NCBI RefSeq assembly: GCF_900109735.1
Contig: NZ_FOAS01000011.1
Coordinates: 99,820 to 163,819 of the forward strand
Length of the DNA stretch: 64,000 bases
Reading direction: 5' to 3'
Source: Atopomonas hussainii
Lineage (GTDB): Bacteria; Pseudomonadota; Gammaproteobacteria; Pseudomonadales; Pseudomonadaceae
Shown here: one piece after another, positions 1-8,063 of the stretch
How the letters are laid out: each line of letters starts with the position of its first letter
Numbering within the stretch: position 1 is the first letter of the stretch
Position numbers and translations under genes: made by a program
The notes under the pieces: model-generated
Seen by the model: the letters and a program-made list of their open reading frames with translations, nothing else
Databases searched by the model: none
What the model was told of the DNA's origin: nothing

Positions 1-983
1 TTTGGAGCTGTGCCGGCGAAGCCGCAGACCGCTTGGTAACCCTGCAAAGCGCGCCGGGGGCCGATGCGGATGCGTGCGTGCGCCAGGTGTTGGGGGTGAG
101 CTTTGCGCAGCTGAGCCAAGGCTTGGCCAAGGCGTGGAATTTGGGAGAGAACGTCGTGTTGGCGCATGCCGGCGGCACCCGTAAAGAGCCGCAGGTGCAG
201 GCGATTGTGTTGGGCGTGCAGATTAGCGATCAGTCCTTAACTGGCTGGGACCACCCTGCGATGGAAAAGCACCTGCAGGAATTTGCCCAGCTGGCGGGGA
301 TTACCGCGCAAGAAGCCTTAGAGCAGGTACTGCAAAGTGCCGAAGAGGCAGTGCGGGTGGTGGCTACCTTTGGCGATGAGCGCTTAGCGGGGCTGATACC
401 GGCCACCGACCCCGAGCAAATCGCTCGCCAACAGCAGCAACGTAAAGCCTGTTTGTTGCAGCCGGATTTGACGGTGTTGCAAAGCTGCCTGCAAGACATG
501 GGCATGCTGGCCAATAAGCAGGTCGGCGTGGATGTTTTGCTGCAAACCTTGCTGCGTGGCTTACATCAAGGCGCGGGCCTTGAGCGGGTGATGGTTGCGG
601 TGCTCGCGGAGGGGCAGAGTTGCTTTCGCGTACGACAGGCGGTGGGTGAGGGCTTTGCGCACAAGCTGCTGGATTGGCGCTTGCCGGTCGACAATCCCGC
701 GCAGCGGCACTTGTTCAGCTACGTGCTGCGCGATCGAGAGGTCTTGTGGATGGGCGTGCCGGCGACCAGCAGTTTGCTCGATTTGGTCACCCAGCCCATG
801 TTGCAGTACCTAGAAAAAGGCATGTTCTTTATTGCCCCGGTGATGGCCGGCAGCAGGCCGGTGGGCGTGCTCTATGCCGACTCGCGGTTGTCTGGACGGG
901 CGCTACTCAATGAGCAATTTGTCGCCTTCAAGCGCTTTGTGCAGCTGGTCAATCGCGCCTTAGACAAAATGACCGCACGGTAG
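1..983 (+). CDS. HDOD-type protein with C-terminal GAF-like region, 5' end missing
   Basis: The reading frame is open to the left edge of the window, so only the last ~327 residues are present. The visible first part (about residues 20-110) looks like the end of a helical HDOD domain, a domain related to HD phosphohydrolases that often lacks the metal residues and serves in signalling. The rest (about 170-327) resembles a GAF-like sensor fold, with a closing stretch reading FIAPVMAGSRPVGVLYAD that is typical of GAF domains. It is followed by a hairpin terminator and faces mltD. The family assignment is by overall resemblance; the N-terminal catalytic or binding residues cannot be inspected. 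A cytoplasmic regulatory role is inferred. Confidence 0.6.
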   Translation, partial: WSCAGEAADRLVTLQSAPGADADACVRQVLGVSFAQLSQGLAKAWNLGENVVLAHAGGTRKEPQVQAIVLGVQISDQSLTGWDHPAMEKHLQEFAQLAGITAQEALEQVLQSAEEAVRVVATFGDERLAGLIPATDPEQIARQQQQRKACLLQPDLTVLQSCLQDMGMLANKQVGVDVLLQTLLRGLHQGAGLERVMVAVLAEGQSCFRVRQAVGEGFAHKLLDWRLPVDNPAQRHLFSYVLRDREVLWMGVPATSSLLDLVTQPMLQYLEKGMFFIAPVMAGSRPVGVLYADSRLSGRALLNEQFVAFKRFVQLVNRALDKMTAR

Positions 984-989
984 AAAAGC

Positions 990-1016
990 AACAGGCCACC
1001 GCTGGGTGGCCTGTTT
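990..1016. terminator. Bidirectional hairpin terminator between HDOD gene and mltD
   Basis: AACAGGCCACC (990-1000) pairs perfectly with GGTGGCCTGTT (1005-1015) around a 4-nt loop, 7 bp past the HDOD stop. On the minus strand it is followed by a short T-rich run (GCTTTTC), so it may also end mltD transcription. Confidence 0.7.
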
Positions 1017-1018
1017 GA

Positions 1019-1063
1019 AGAGGGGACCTGTAAGCATCCTTGCAATACAGGTCAGAGGGGACC
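1019..1063. repeat. Short direct repeat plus inverted repeat 3' of mltD
   Basis: AGAGGGGACC occurs at 1019-1028 and again at 1054-1063. Between and overlapping the two copies, GACCTGT (1025-1031) and ACAGGTC (1047-1053) form an inverted repeat. No known element is recognised; it may be an additional 3' hairpin of mltD. Confidence 0.4.
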
Positions 1064-1084
1064 GTTAAAGCAGGTCGTGCCGAA

Positions 1085-2452
1085 TTAGCGACTGTATAAG
1101 GTGAGCAACTGTCCGGGTTTGAGTGCTTTGTTGGCACTTGGGTTCCAGCGCTGAATATCTTTTACGCTGACGCCATGATTACGGGCGATCAACCATAAGT
1201 TATCACCACGTTTGACGGTGTAGCGCTTATGGCTTTTGTCCGCTTTGCCGGCCTTGCTGGTTGCCTGAGCTGAGCTGGGCTTGCCGGTATCGGGCACCAC
1301 TAAGGTTTGCCCAATGCGCAGGTTGTTGCTGCGCAGGTTGTTTAGCTCTTTCAGGCTGCTGACCGACAGCGAATAGCGACTAGCAATGCCCCACAGGTTA
1401 TCCCCCGAACGCACCGTGTGCTGCGCCCAAGCGCTGGCCGGTTGCTTGTCTAGCGATTGAAGGCTGAGGGTGAAATCTTCCAGCTTATCCACCGGCACTA
1501 GCAGTGCTTGCGGGCCATCTAGGGTGATGTTCTTTTTAAAGGCGGGGTTGAGCTGTTTGAGCTCGTCTTCGGTAATCTCTGACAGGCTGGCCAGTTTGCG
1601 CAGATTAACCCGCTGCTTCAGCTCAACCACTTCGAAGTAGGGCTCGTTGGCCACCGGGGTAAAGCTCACGCCATAGGCTTTGGGGCTCATCAGCAGTTCC
1701 GAGAGCGCCAGTAGCTTGGGCACGTAGTTCATGGTTTCGCCGGGTAGCTGCAAGTTCCAGTAGTCGGTCGGCAGACCGCGTTTCTGGTTGCGCTCCATGG
1801 CGCGCATCACTGTGCCTTCACCGGCGTTATAGGCGGCCAGCGAGAGCAGCCAATCACCGTTAAACATAGTGTTTAAACGCTGCAGATAACGAATCGCCGC
1901 TTGCGTAGAAGCCATCACATCGCGGCGGCCGTCGTACCACTGAGTTTGCTTCAAGTTGAAGTTGCGCCCGGTAGAAGGAATGAACTGCCACAGGCCGCTG
2001 GCATGGCTGCGCGAGTATGCATAGGGGTTGTAGGAGCTTTCGATGATCGGCAGCAGCGCCAGCTCAAGCGGCATGTTGTTGGCTTCGAGCTGCTCAATGA
2101 TGAAATACAGGTACGGTTCGCTACGCTCGGCGGCGACGCTGATGACTTTGCCATTGCTGACGTACCACAGGCGCTGCTGTTCGATACGCGGGTTGGCGCC
2201 GATCAGCTCGTCCTGCAGCTGCAGGCCGTCACGCACGCGCTGCCACAGGTCTTCTGGGCTGGCGTCTTCTTCAATCACCACTAACTCTACCGGCTCCTGC
2301 AAGTGCAGGTTGGTATCTAAGGTGTCTGGGTCGGGCTGCGACTGAAAGCTTTGACAAGCACTCAGTAGCAGCACGGCTAAGACAAGGCTAGCGGTTTGGC
2401 AGGCGCTGCGCCCGCGATCCCAACCATGGGACTTGCTTGGCTTTTGCGGCAT
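1085..2452 (-). CDS. mltD: Membrane-bound lytic murein transglycosylase D
   Basis: Cleaves the glycan strands of peptidoglycan between MurNAc and GlcNAc, leaving 1,6-anhydro-MurNAc, from the periplasmic face of the outer membrane. An N-terminal hydrophobic segment ends in the lipobox LLLSACQS. The SLT domain (about residues 110-240) contains the catalytic glutamate in PIIESSYNPYAYS and the LWQFIPSTGR motif. Two LysM peptidoglycan-binding repeats follow, beginning YTVRSGDNLWGIA-like and YTVKRGDNLWLIA. Length (455 aa) suits the family. A TTG two codons upstream is possible, but ATG at 2452 gives the cleaner signal peptide. It lies 71 bp downstream of gloB on the same strand, the usual Pseudomonas arrangement. 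Confidence 0.95.
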   Translation of the reverse strand: MPQKPSKSHGWDRGRSACQTASLVLAVLLLSACQSFQSQPDPDTLDTNLHLQEPVELVVIEEDASPEDLWQRVRDGLQLQDELIGANPRIEQQRLWYVSNGKVISVAAERSEPYLYFIIEQLEANNMPLELALLPIIESSYNPYAYSRSHASGLWQFIPSTGRNFNLKQTQWYDGRRDVMASTQAAIRYLQRLNTMFNGDWLLSLAAYNAGEGTVMRAMERNQKRGLPTDYWNLQLPGETMNYVPKLLALSELLMSPKAYGVSFTPVANEPYFEVVELKQRVNLRKLASLSEITEDELKQLNPAFKKNITLDGPQALLVPVDKLEDFTLSLQSLDKQPASAWAQHTVRSGDNLWGIASRYSLSVSSLKELNNLRSNNLRIGQTLVVPDTGKPSSAQATSKAGKADKSHKRYTVKRGDNLWLIARNHGVSVKDIQRWNPSANKALKPGQLLTLYSR

Positions 2453-2529
2453 GGGCAAGGTCTGACATGTGGCTCGACAAGCGGGCGATTTTGTTGATCG
2501 ACGGCGCTTTGGTCAAGATGACCGGCGTC

Positions 2530-3324
2530 TCAAAATTCGTTCTTCCACTGGCGGAGCAAGGCGAAGGCGTTGTGATTGCTGGATTTGGGCTGATTTTTTG
2601 ACGCCTGCCATTCGTCGATTTTTTTACGGATCTGTGCTGAGTCACTGCGTAAAAAGGGGTTGGTGGCCCGCTCCAAAGCGATGGTCGAGGGCAATGTGGG
2701 CAGATTGGCGGCACGTAAACGCTGCACTTCAACAATGCGTTGTGCCAAAGCCGGGTTATCTGGTTCGACGGCGGCGGCAAAGCGTAAGTTGCTGGCGGTG
2801 TACTCATGCGCGCAGCACACCAAGGTGTTGTCGGGCAGGGCGCTTAGCTGGGTGAGCGAGTGATGCATTTGTTCCGGGGTGCCTTCAAACAACCGACCAC
2901 AGCCACCGCTAAACAAGCTGTCACCGCAAAACAGCCAAGGTGCTTGGGCACCATCGCTGATTAGATAGGCGATGTGGCCAAGGGTATGCCCCGGCACGGC
3001 CAGCACTTGGCAGGTTAAGCCGTGCAGTGGGGTGAGTTGTTCGCCGCCGTGCAGGGCAATGTCGCGCGCGGGAATTTTCTCGCTGCTGGGGCCGTACACC
3101 TGAGCCCCGGTGAGCTGCTTGAGCTCACTAATGCCGCCAATATGATCGGGGTGGTGATGGGTGATCAGGATGTTGGTCAGCTGCACTTTGGGGTGCTGGC
3201 TCAGCCAAGCTTTCACCGGCTCGGCAGTGCCGGGGTCTACCACCAAGCAGGTTGCTGTGGGTGTGTGTTCCAGTAGCCAAATGTAGTTGTCAGTAAAAGA
3301 AGGCAGGGCGATTAACTGATACAT
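2530..3324 (-). CDS. gloB: Hydroxyacylglutathione hydrolase (glyoxalase II)
   Basis: Second step of the glutathione-dependent glyoxalase pathway: hydrolyses S-D-lactoylglutathione to D-lactate and glutathione in the cytoplasm, detoxifying methylglyoxal. The 264-aa protein has the metallo-beta-lactamase fold with the binuclear metal signature THHHPDHIGG near residue 55, a further metal His in VPGHTLGHIAY, GDSLFSGGCGR, and CCAHEYTASN with the late histidine. The C-terminal ~80 residues form the glyoxalase II specific helical domain. It is divergent from the methyltransferase gene and probably cotranscribed with mltD. Confidence 0.95.
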   Translation of the reverse strand: MYQLIALPSFTDNYIWLLEHTPTATCLVVDPGTAEPVKAWLSQHPKVQLTNILITHHHPDHIGGISELKQLTGAQVYGPSSEKIPARDIALHGGEQLTPLHGLTCQVLAVPGHTLGHIAYLISDGAQAPWLFCGDSLFSGGCGRLFEGTPEQMHHSLTQLSALPDNTLVCCAHEYTASNLRFAAAVEPDNPALAQRIVEVQRLRAANLPTLPSTIALERATNPFLRSDSAQIRKKIDEWQASKNQPKSSNHNAFALLRQWKNEF

Positions 3325-3366
3325 GGCAGATCTCGGTAGGCAGCGTTTACAGAGGTGGATTCGAGG

Positions 3367-3394
3367 TTGACACCGGCTTGCCCAGTGTTATCTA
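3367..3394 (+). promoter_or_regulatory. Candidate sigma70 promoter for methyltransferase-rnhA-dnaQ
   Basis: A perfect -35 TTGACA (3367-3372) is followed 16 bp later by a poor -10 TATCTA (3389-3394). It lies about 70 bp before the chosen start of the methyltransferase gene, in the gap divergent from gloB. Confidence 0.4.
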
Positions 3395-3465
3395 TGGAGA
3401 TGTTAACAAGCTTTGCACACGCCATTGGCGTGGCAACTAAATCGGCTTACATCACAGGTGAGGGC

Positions 3466-4233
3466 ATGTTGGAGCTACAACCCCCCCCGCAATGGACATC
3501 CTGCGAAAACCCCTTGGTCGCGGCACGTCAGTGGTTTGCCGGTGATGTGGGTAGCCAGCTATGGCAGGCCGAGCAGCAGCACTTGCAACAGATGCTGGAA
3601 AGCTTGTTCGGCAGTTATTGGGTGCATTACGGCCCCTGCCACGGCTTGCCGCTAAAGGCCGAGCAGATGCGCCACCGCATCAGTTTGGGGCCGCAAGGCA
3701 TGGCGGCCGAGATTATCTGCGCCGAGCAAGCGTGGCCGGTGCTGGAGCATGGCGTGGATATGGTGTTGTTGCAGCATGGGCTGGATTTCAGCCCGGCGCC
3801 GCATACCTTGCTGCGCGAAGCGGCGCGCGTGGTGCGCCCCGGTGGTCATTTGCTGATCTTAGGCTTCAACCCGTGGAGCACTTGGGGCGTGCAGCACCGT
3901 TGGCGTCAGCGTGGCTTTGCGGGGCTTAAGCCGGTGGCGGTCAACCGCTTGGTCGACTGGTTACACCTGCTGGGCTTTGCGGTGGAGAAACGCCGCGCTG
4001 GGTGTTATTGTCCGCCGCTTTCCAGCCCCGACTGGCAGCAGCGCCTGGCTTGGTTAGAGCCCGTAGGCGCTCGTTTGCAGTTGCCGGGCGCCGGGTTTTA
4101 TCTGCTGCAAGCGCGCAAATTGATGAGCGGCTTGCGCCCGCTGCAACAACCGCGCAGCGGCAAAGTGGTGCAGCTGCTGCCTATGCCAGTAGCACGCGCC
4201 AATCGCCGGCAGAATGACCCCTTAGATCCGTAA
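3466..4233 (+). CDS. Class I SAM-dependent methyltransferase, unknown substrate
   Basis: Predicted 255-aa cytoplasmic methyltransferase of the Methyltransf_11 type. The C-terminal strand region is clear: VDMVLLQHGLDF, then LLREAARVVRPGGHLLILGFNPWS, the post-motif typical of UbiE/BioC-like enzymes. The N-terminal SAM glycine loop is weak, so cofactor binding is inferred. The open frame extends upstream to GTG 3355, but ATG 3466 is preceded by a good AGGTGAG ribosome site and fits the usual length of the family next to rnhA in Pseudomonas. It ends 9 bp before rnhA, so the two are probably cotranscribed. Substrate unknown. Confidence 0.8.
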   Translation: MLELQPPPQWTSCENPLVAARQWFAGDVGSQLWQAEQQHLQQMLESLFGSYWVHYGPCHGLPLKAEQMRHRISLGPQGMAAEIICAEQAWPVLEHGVDMVLLQHGLDFSPAPHTLLREAARVVRPGGHLLILGFNPWSTWGVQHRWRQRGFAGLKPVAVNRLVDWLHLLGFAVEKRRAGCYCPPLSSPDWQQRLAWLEPVGARLQLPGAGFYLLQARKLMSGLRPLQQPRSGKVVQLLPMPVARANRRQNDPLDP

Positions 4234-4242
4234 GGAAACCGC

Positions 4243-4677
4243 ATGACCGACGTGGTCGAAATTTTTACCGACGGCGCCTGTAAAGGTAACCCCGGCCCCG
4301 GCGGCTGGGGTGCACTGCTGTGCTACAAAGGCCATGAGCACGAACTGTGGGGTGGCGAGCGCGATACCACCAATAACCGCATGGAGCTCACCGCCGCTAT
4401 CCAAGCTTTAGCCACCCTCAAACGCCCCTGTGACGTGCGCTTGGTCACCGACTCGGAATACGTGATGAAAGGCATCAATGAATGGATGCCCGGGTGGAAA
4501 AAACGCGGCTGGAAGACCGCCGCCAAGCAGCCGGTTAAAAATGCTGACTTGTGGCAGCAGCTTGATGAGCAAGCGGCACGCCACAAGATTGAATGGCGTT
4601 GGGTGCGCGGCCATACCGGTCACCCCGGCAATGAGCGCGCCGATGCCTTGGCCAACCGTGGCGTCGCTGAGCTGTAA
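4243..4677 (+). CDS. rnhA: Ribonuclease HI
   Basis: Endonuclease that degrades the RNA strand of RNA-DNA hybrids, removing R-loops and primers. The 144-aa protein carries all catalytic residues of the family: the first Asp in [11 protein letters not shown], Glu in NNRMELTA, Asp in VTDSEYV, and the C-terminal [12 protein letters not shown] with His and the last Asp. The basic protrusion ([16 protein letters not shown]) of type HI enzymes is present. A strong AAGGAAA ribosome site precedes the start. dnaQ follows after 55 bp, a common pairing in gammaproteobacteria. Confidence 0.97.
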   Translation: MTDVVEIFTDGACKGNPGPGGWGALLCYKGHEHELWGGERDTTNNRMELTAAIQALATLKRPCDVRLVTDSEYVMKGINEWMPGWKKRGWKTAAKQPVKNADLWQQLDEQAARHKIEWRWVRGHTGHPGNERADALANRGVAEL

Positions 4678-4732
4678 TTTGCATTGTTCGCCGCGTGCCT
4701 AGTGCGCGGTCATCACCGATTGAGGAAACCCC

Positions 4733-5482
4733 ATGCGCCAAGTGGTGTTGGATACAGAAACCACCGGTATGCCGGCCAGCGATGGCCACCGCATTATTGA
4801 GATTGGTTGCGTCGAAGTGATTGGTCGCCGTCTCACCGGGCGGCACTACCACGTCTACCTGCAGCCGGACCGCGAAGTGGATGAAGGCGCGTTCCAAGTG
4901 CACGGCATCAGCAACGAGTTTCTCGCCGATAAGCCGCGTTTTGGCGACGTGGTGGCCGAGTTCGTCGAGTTTGTGAAGGGCGCCGAACTGGTCATTCATA
5001 ACGCCGACTTCGACGTCGGCTTCTTGAATGCCGAGTTCGAGCGCTTAAACCGCGCCAAAGGCACAAGCCATCCGCTGGTCGAAGACATCTGCGGCGTGCT
5101 CGATACCCTGAAGATGGCCCGCGAACGCCATCCGGGTCAGCGCAACAACCTCGATGCGCTGTGTAAGCGCTATGGCGTAGATAACTCCGGCCGCGACTTG
5201 CACGGTGCCTTGCTCGACGCCGAGATTCTCGCCGACGTGTATCTAGCCATGACCGGCGGGCAGACCAGCCTGTCGCTGGCTAATCAAGGCGCCGAAGGCG
5301 GTGGCGATGCTGCCTCTGCCACCGCGATTCGTCGTTTGGCCGCTGGGCGCGCGCCGTTGCCGGTGGTGCAGGCCAGCAGCGCCGAGCTGGAAGCCCATGA
5401 ACAGTGGCTGGCTAAGTTGGATAAAGCCAGCGGCGGTAGCAGCGTATGGCGGCAGCTGGAAGGCGGCGAAACGCTGAACTAA
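4733..5482 (+). CDS. dnaQ: DNA polymerase III epsilon subunit (3'-5' exonuclease)
   Basis: Proofreading subunit of the replicative polymerase. The DEDDh exonuclease motifs are intact: ExoI VLDTETTG at residues 4-11, ExoII HNADFDVGF near 86, ExoIII DLHGALLDAEILADVY near 160 with the catalytic His and Asp. A low-complexity linker (about residues 185-215) leads to a short C-terminal tail expected to contact the alpha subunit. Length 249 aa is normal. The ribosome site TGAGGAAA resembles that of rnhA. A MITE-like element begins 12 bp after the stop codon. Confidence 0.96.
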   Translation: MRQVVLDTETTGMPASDGHRIIEIGCVEVIGRRLTGRHYHVYLQPDREVDEGAFQVHGISNEFLADKPRFGDVVAEFVEFVKGAELVIHNADFDVGFLNAEFERLNRAKGTSHPLVEDICGVLDTLKMARERHPGQRNNLDALCKRYGVDNSGRDLHGALLDAEILADVYLAMTGGQTSLSLANQGAEGGGDAASATAIRRLAAGRAPLPVVQASSAELEAHEQWLAKLDKASGGSSVWRQLEGGETLN

Positions 5483-5494
5483 GTCAGCACGGCT

Positions 5495-5643
5495 TTATGG
5501 AAACGCTGATTTAATCGGCGAATGGTTCAAGCGCAAGGCTTACGGAGCACAGCAGCCGAGACATATCGCCTGGTAGGCGAGGTTGTGTGCACCGCACAAC
5601 GTAGTGATTGCGCCGTGCAGGCATTAAATCAGTGTTTCCTTAT
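5495..5643. mobile_element. MITE-like non-autonomous element with IS5-type ends
   Basis: GGAAACGCTGATTTAAT (5499-5515) recurs inverted as ATTAAATCAGTGTTTCC (5623-5639) with one mismatch, giving 17-bp terminal inverted repeats around a 107-bp interior with no credible gene. TTAT flanks both sides (5495-5498 and 5640-5643), consistent with a 4-bp target duplication. The same terminal sequence begins the IS5-family element at 63654. The interior contains a 6-bp stem hairpin (TCGCCT/AGGCGA) and a second (GTTGTG/CACAAC), so the transcript would be structured. It probably spreads using the IS transposase in trans; that is inferred. Confidence 0.75.
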
Positions 5644-5737
5644 ATCTAGGCGACATTTCACGCGCTTAGCAGTTCCATCCCTTTGCTGGGCGTTCTAGGC
5701 TCAAGCGAATAACAAAATTCGCGTCAAAGGGATGCGC

Positions 5738-7993
5738 ATGTACAAAGACCTGAATTTTCCCGTGCTGATCGTGCACCGGGATATTAAAACCGACAGCGTT
5801 GCCGGCGAGCGCGTACGTGCCATTGCCAAAGCTTTGGAAGAGGAAGGCCTCGGCGTACTGCTCACCGCCAGTGCCAGCGATGGCCGCATTGTGGCGGCCA
5901 CTCACCATGGTTTGGCGTGCGTGTTGGTCGCCGCAGAAGGCGCAGGCGAGAACCAGCGTTTGCTCGCCGATGTCGTCGAGTTGATTCGCGTAGCGCGGGT
6001 ACGTTCGCCCAAGCTGCCGATTTTTGCCTTGGGTGAACAAAGCACCATCGAAAATGCCCCCGCTGAGGCCATGGCCGACCTCAACCAGCTGCGTGGCATT
6101 CTGTATCTGTACGAAGACACTGTGTCTTTTCTAGCTCGCCAAGTGGCCCGCGCCGCGCGCAGTTATTTAGATGCCTTACTGCCGCCGTTTTTTCGTGCCT
6201 TGCTGCAACACACTGCGCAATCTAATTATTCGTGGCATACCCCCGGGCACGGCGGTGGCGTGGCCTACCGTAAAAGCCCCGTAGGGCAAGCGTTTCACGA
6301 GTTTTTTGGCGAGAACACGCTGCGTTCCGATCTGTCCGTTTCGGTGCCAGAGCTTGGCTCGCTGCTCGATCACACCGGTCCCTTAGCCGAGGCAGAAGCC
6401 CGCGCGGCGCGCAACTTCGGCGCCGATCACACCTTCTTCGTGATTAACGGCACCTCGACAGCGAATAAGATTGTCTGGCATTCCATGGTCGGGCGTGGCG
6501 ATTTAGTGCTGGTCGACCGTAACTGCCATAAATCGATTCTGCATTCGATCATCATGACCGGGGCGATACCGCTGTATCTGTGCCCGACGCGCAACGAGCT
6601 GGGCATTATCGGGCCAATACCGCGCAGCGAATTTAGTGCCGAGTCCATCGCCGCGAAAATTGCCGCTAACCCATTGGCGGCTGGCCGTGAGGCGAAAGTA
6701 AAGCTCTGCGTGGTGACCAACTCGACCTACGATGGCCTGTGCTACAGCGCGGATATGATTCGTGATGAGTTGGGCTCGCGCGTTGATGTGTTGCACTTTG
6801 ACGAGGCGTGGTTTGCCTACGCGGCCTTCCACGAGTTTTACGCTGGTCGTAACGGCATGGGCGTATCGCACGGCCGCGAACGCTGTCAGCACCCGCTGGT
6901 GTTTGCTACCCATTCCACGCACAAAATGCTCGCCGCGTTCAGTCAGGCTTCGATGATTCATGTGCAGAACAGCGAGGCGCGCAGCCTTGATGTGGCGCGC
7001 TTTAACGATGCCTTCATGATGCACACCTCGACCTCGCCGCAGTACGGCATCATCGCCTCGCTGGACGTCGCCTCGGCGATGATGGAAGGCCCGGCAGGGC
7101 GCTCGCTGATTCAAGAAACCTTCGATGAAGCGCTGAGTTTCCGCCGTGCGCTGAGCCATATCCGCCAGAACCTCAAAGCCGATGAGTGGTGGTTTAGCGT
7201 CTGGCAGCCCGAAGCGGTGGAGGGCACCGATGCCGCGCAAAGTAGCGACTGGCAACTGGCGCCTGAGGCCAGTTGGCATGGCTTTGACGGTTTGGATGAA
7301 GGCTACGCACTGCTCGACCCGATCAAGGTCACCTTGTTGATGCCGGGCTTAAGCGTGGATGGTCAGCACGCCGAGTGGGGCATTCCCGCTGTGGTGGTGA
7401 GCAAGTTCCTCTGGGAGCGCGGCTTGGTGGTGGAAAAAACCGGCCTGTACTCGTTTTTGGTGCTGTTCTCCATGGGCATCACTAAGGGCAAGTGGAGCAC
7501 GCTGGTTACTGAACTGTTGGAGTTCAAGCGCCTTTATGACGATAACGCGCCGCTGGCTGAGGCCTTGCCGTCGATTTGCGCGCAGCACCCGCAGCGGTAT
7601 GCCCGTTTTGGTTTGCGTGATTTGTGCGATCAGCTGCACGCCTGCTATCGCCAACACAAAGCCCCGCGCACGTTGCGCGCTATGTATACCGCGCTGCCGG
7701 AGCTGGTGCTGAGCCCTGCCGAGGCGTACGACGCCTTAGTGCGTGGCGCCGTGGAGTCGGTGCCGCTAGATCAGCTGGAAGGCCGGATTGCCGCGGTGAT
7801 GCTGGTGCCGTATCCACCGGGTATTCCGTTGATTATGCCCGGCGAGCGCTTTGCCAAAGGCGACGACGCGATCCGTGGCTATCTGCACTTTGCCCGGCAG
7901 TTGGATGCGCAATTCCCCGGCTTTGAGAGTGATATTCATGGTCTGCGCCGCGATGACAACGGCCAGCTTTTGATGGATTGCTTGAGCGAATAA
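5738..7993 (+). CDS. ldcA: PLP-dependent lysine/arginine/ornithine decarboxylase (LdcA-like)
   Basis: Group III (fold type I) basic amino-acid decarboxylase. It has an N-terminal response-regulator-like wing domain (about residues 1-130), the PLP domain with SNYSWHTPGHGGG and the cofactor lysine K396 in HSTHKMLAAFSQ, and a C-terminal domain (about 600-751) with VPYPPGIPLIMPGE. Start: an AAAGGG ribosome site sits 6 bp before ATG 5738 but touches the in-frame ATG 5732, so 5738 is chosen; this gives 751 aa, the length I recall for P. aeruginosa LdcA, which it closely resembles. Lysine to cadaverine is therefore likely, but arginine cannot be excluded. It follows dnaQ as in P. aeruginosa. Confidence 0.88.
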   Translation: MYKDLNFPVLIVHRDIKTDSVAGERVRAIAKALEEEGLGVLLTASASDGRIVAATHHGLACVLVAAEGAGENQRLLADVVELIRVARVRSPKLPIFALGEQSTIENAPAEAMADLNQLRGILYLYEDTVSFLARQVARAARSYLDALLPPFFRALLQHTAQSNYSWHTPGHGGGVAYRKSPVGQAFHEFFGENTLRSDLSVSVPELGSLLDHTGPLAEAEARAARNFGADHTFFVINGTSTANKIVWHSMVGRGDLVLVDRNCHKSILHSIIMTGAIPLYLCPTRNELGIIGPIPRSEFSAESIAAKIAANPLAAGREAKVKLCVVTNSTYDGLCYSADMIRDELGSRVDVLHFDEAWFAYAAFHEFYAGRNGMGVSHGRERCQHPLVFATHSTHKMLAAFSQASMIHVQNSEARSLDVARFNDAFMMHTSTSPQYGIIASLDVASAMMEGPAGRSLIQETFDEALSFRRALSHIRQNLKADEWWFSVWQPEAVEGTDAAQSSDWQLAPEASWHGFDGLDEGYALLDPIKVTLLMPGLSVDGQHAEWGIPAVVVSKFLWERGLVVEKTGLYSFLVLFSMGITKGKWSTLVTELLEFKRLYDDNAPLAEALPSICAQHPQRYARFGLRDLCDQLHACYRQHKAPRTLRAMYTALPELVLSPAEAYDALVRGAVESVPLDQLEGRIAAVMLVPYPPGIPLIMPGERFAKGDDAIRGYLHFARQLDAQFPGFESDIHGLRRDDNGQLLMDCLSE

Positions 7994-8006
7994 AACCACT
8001 GCCAAC

Positions 8007-8046
8007 AAAAAGCCCCGCAGGCAAAATGCGCTGCGGGGCTTTTTTA
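8007..8046. terminator. Bidirectional rho-independent terminator, ldcA/nhaB
   Basis: AAAAGCCCCGCAG pairs with CTGCGGGGCTTTTT around a 10-nt loop, with A and T runs on both sides, so it can serve both the decarboxylase gene and the converging nhaB. Confidence 0.93.
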
Positions 8047-8063
8047 TGACTGTCAGTGACGGG

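Noticed and set aside
6503..7279. 258-aa minus-strand frame inside the decarboxylase gene
   Set aside because: Shadow of ldcA; composition is not protein-like and there is no ribosome site.
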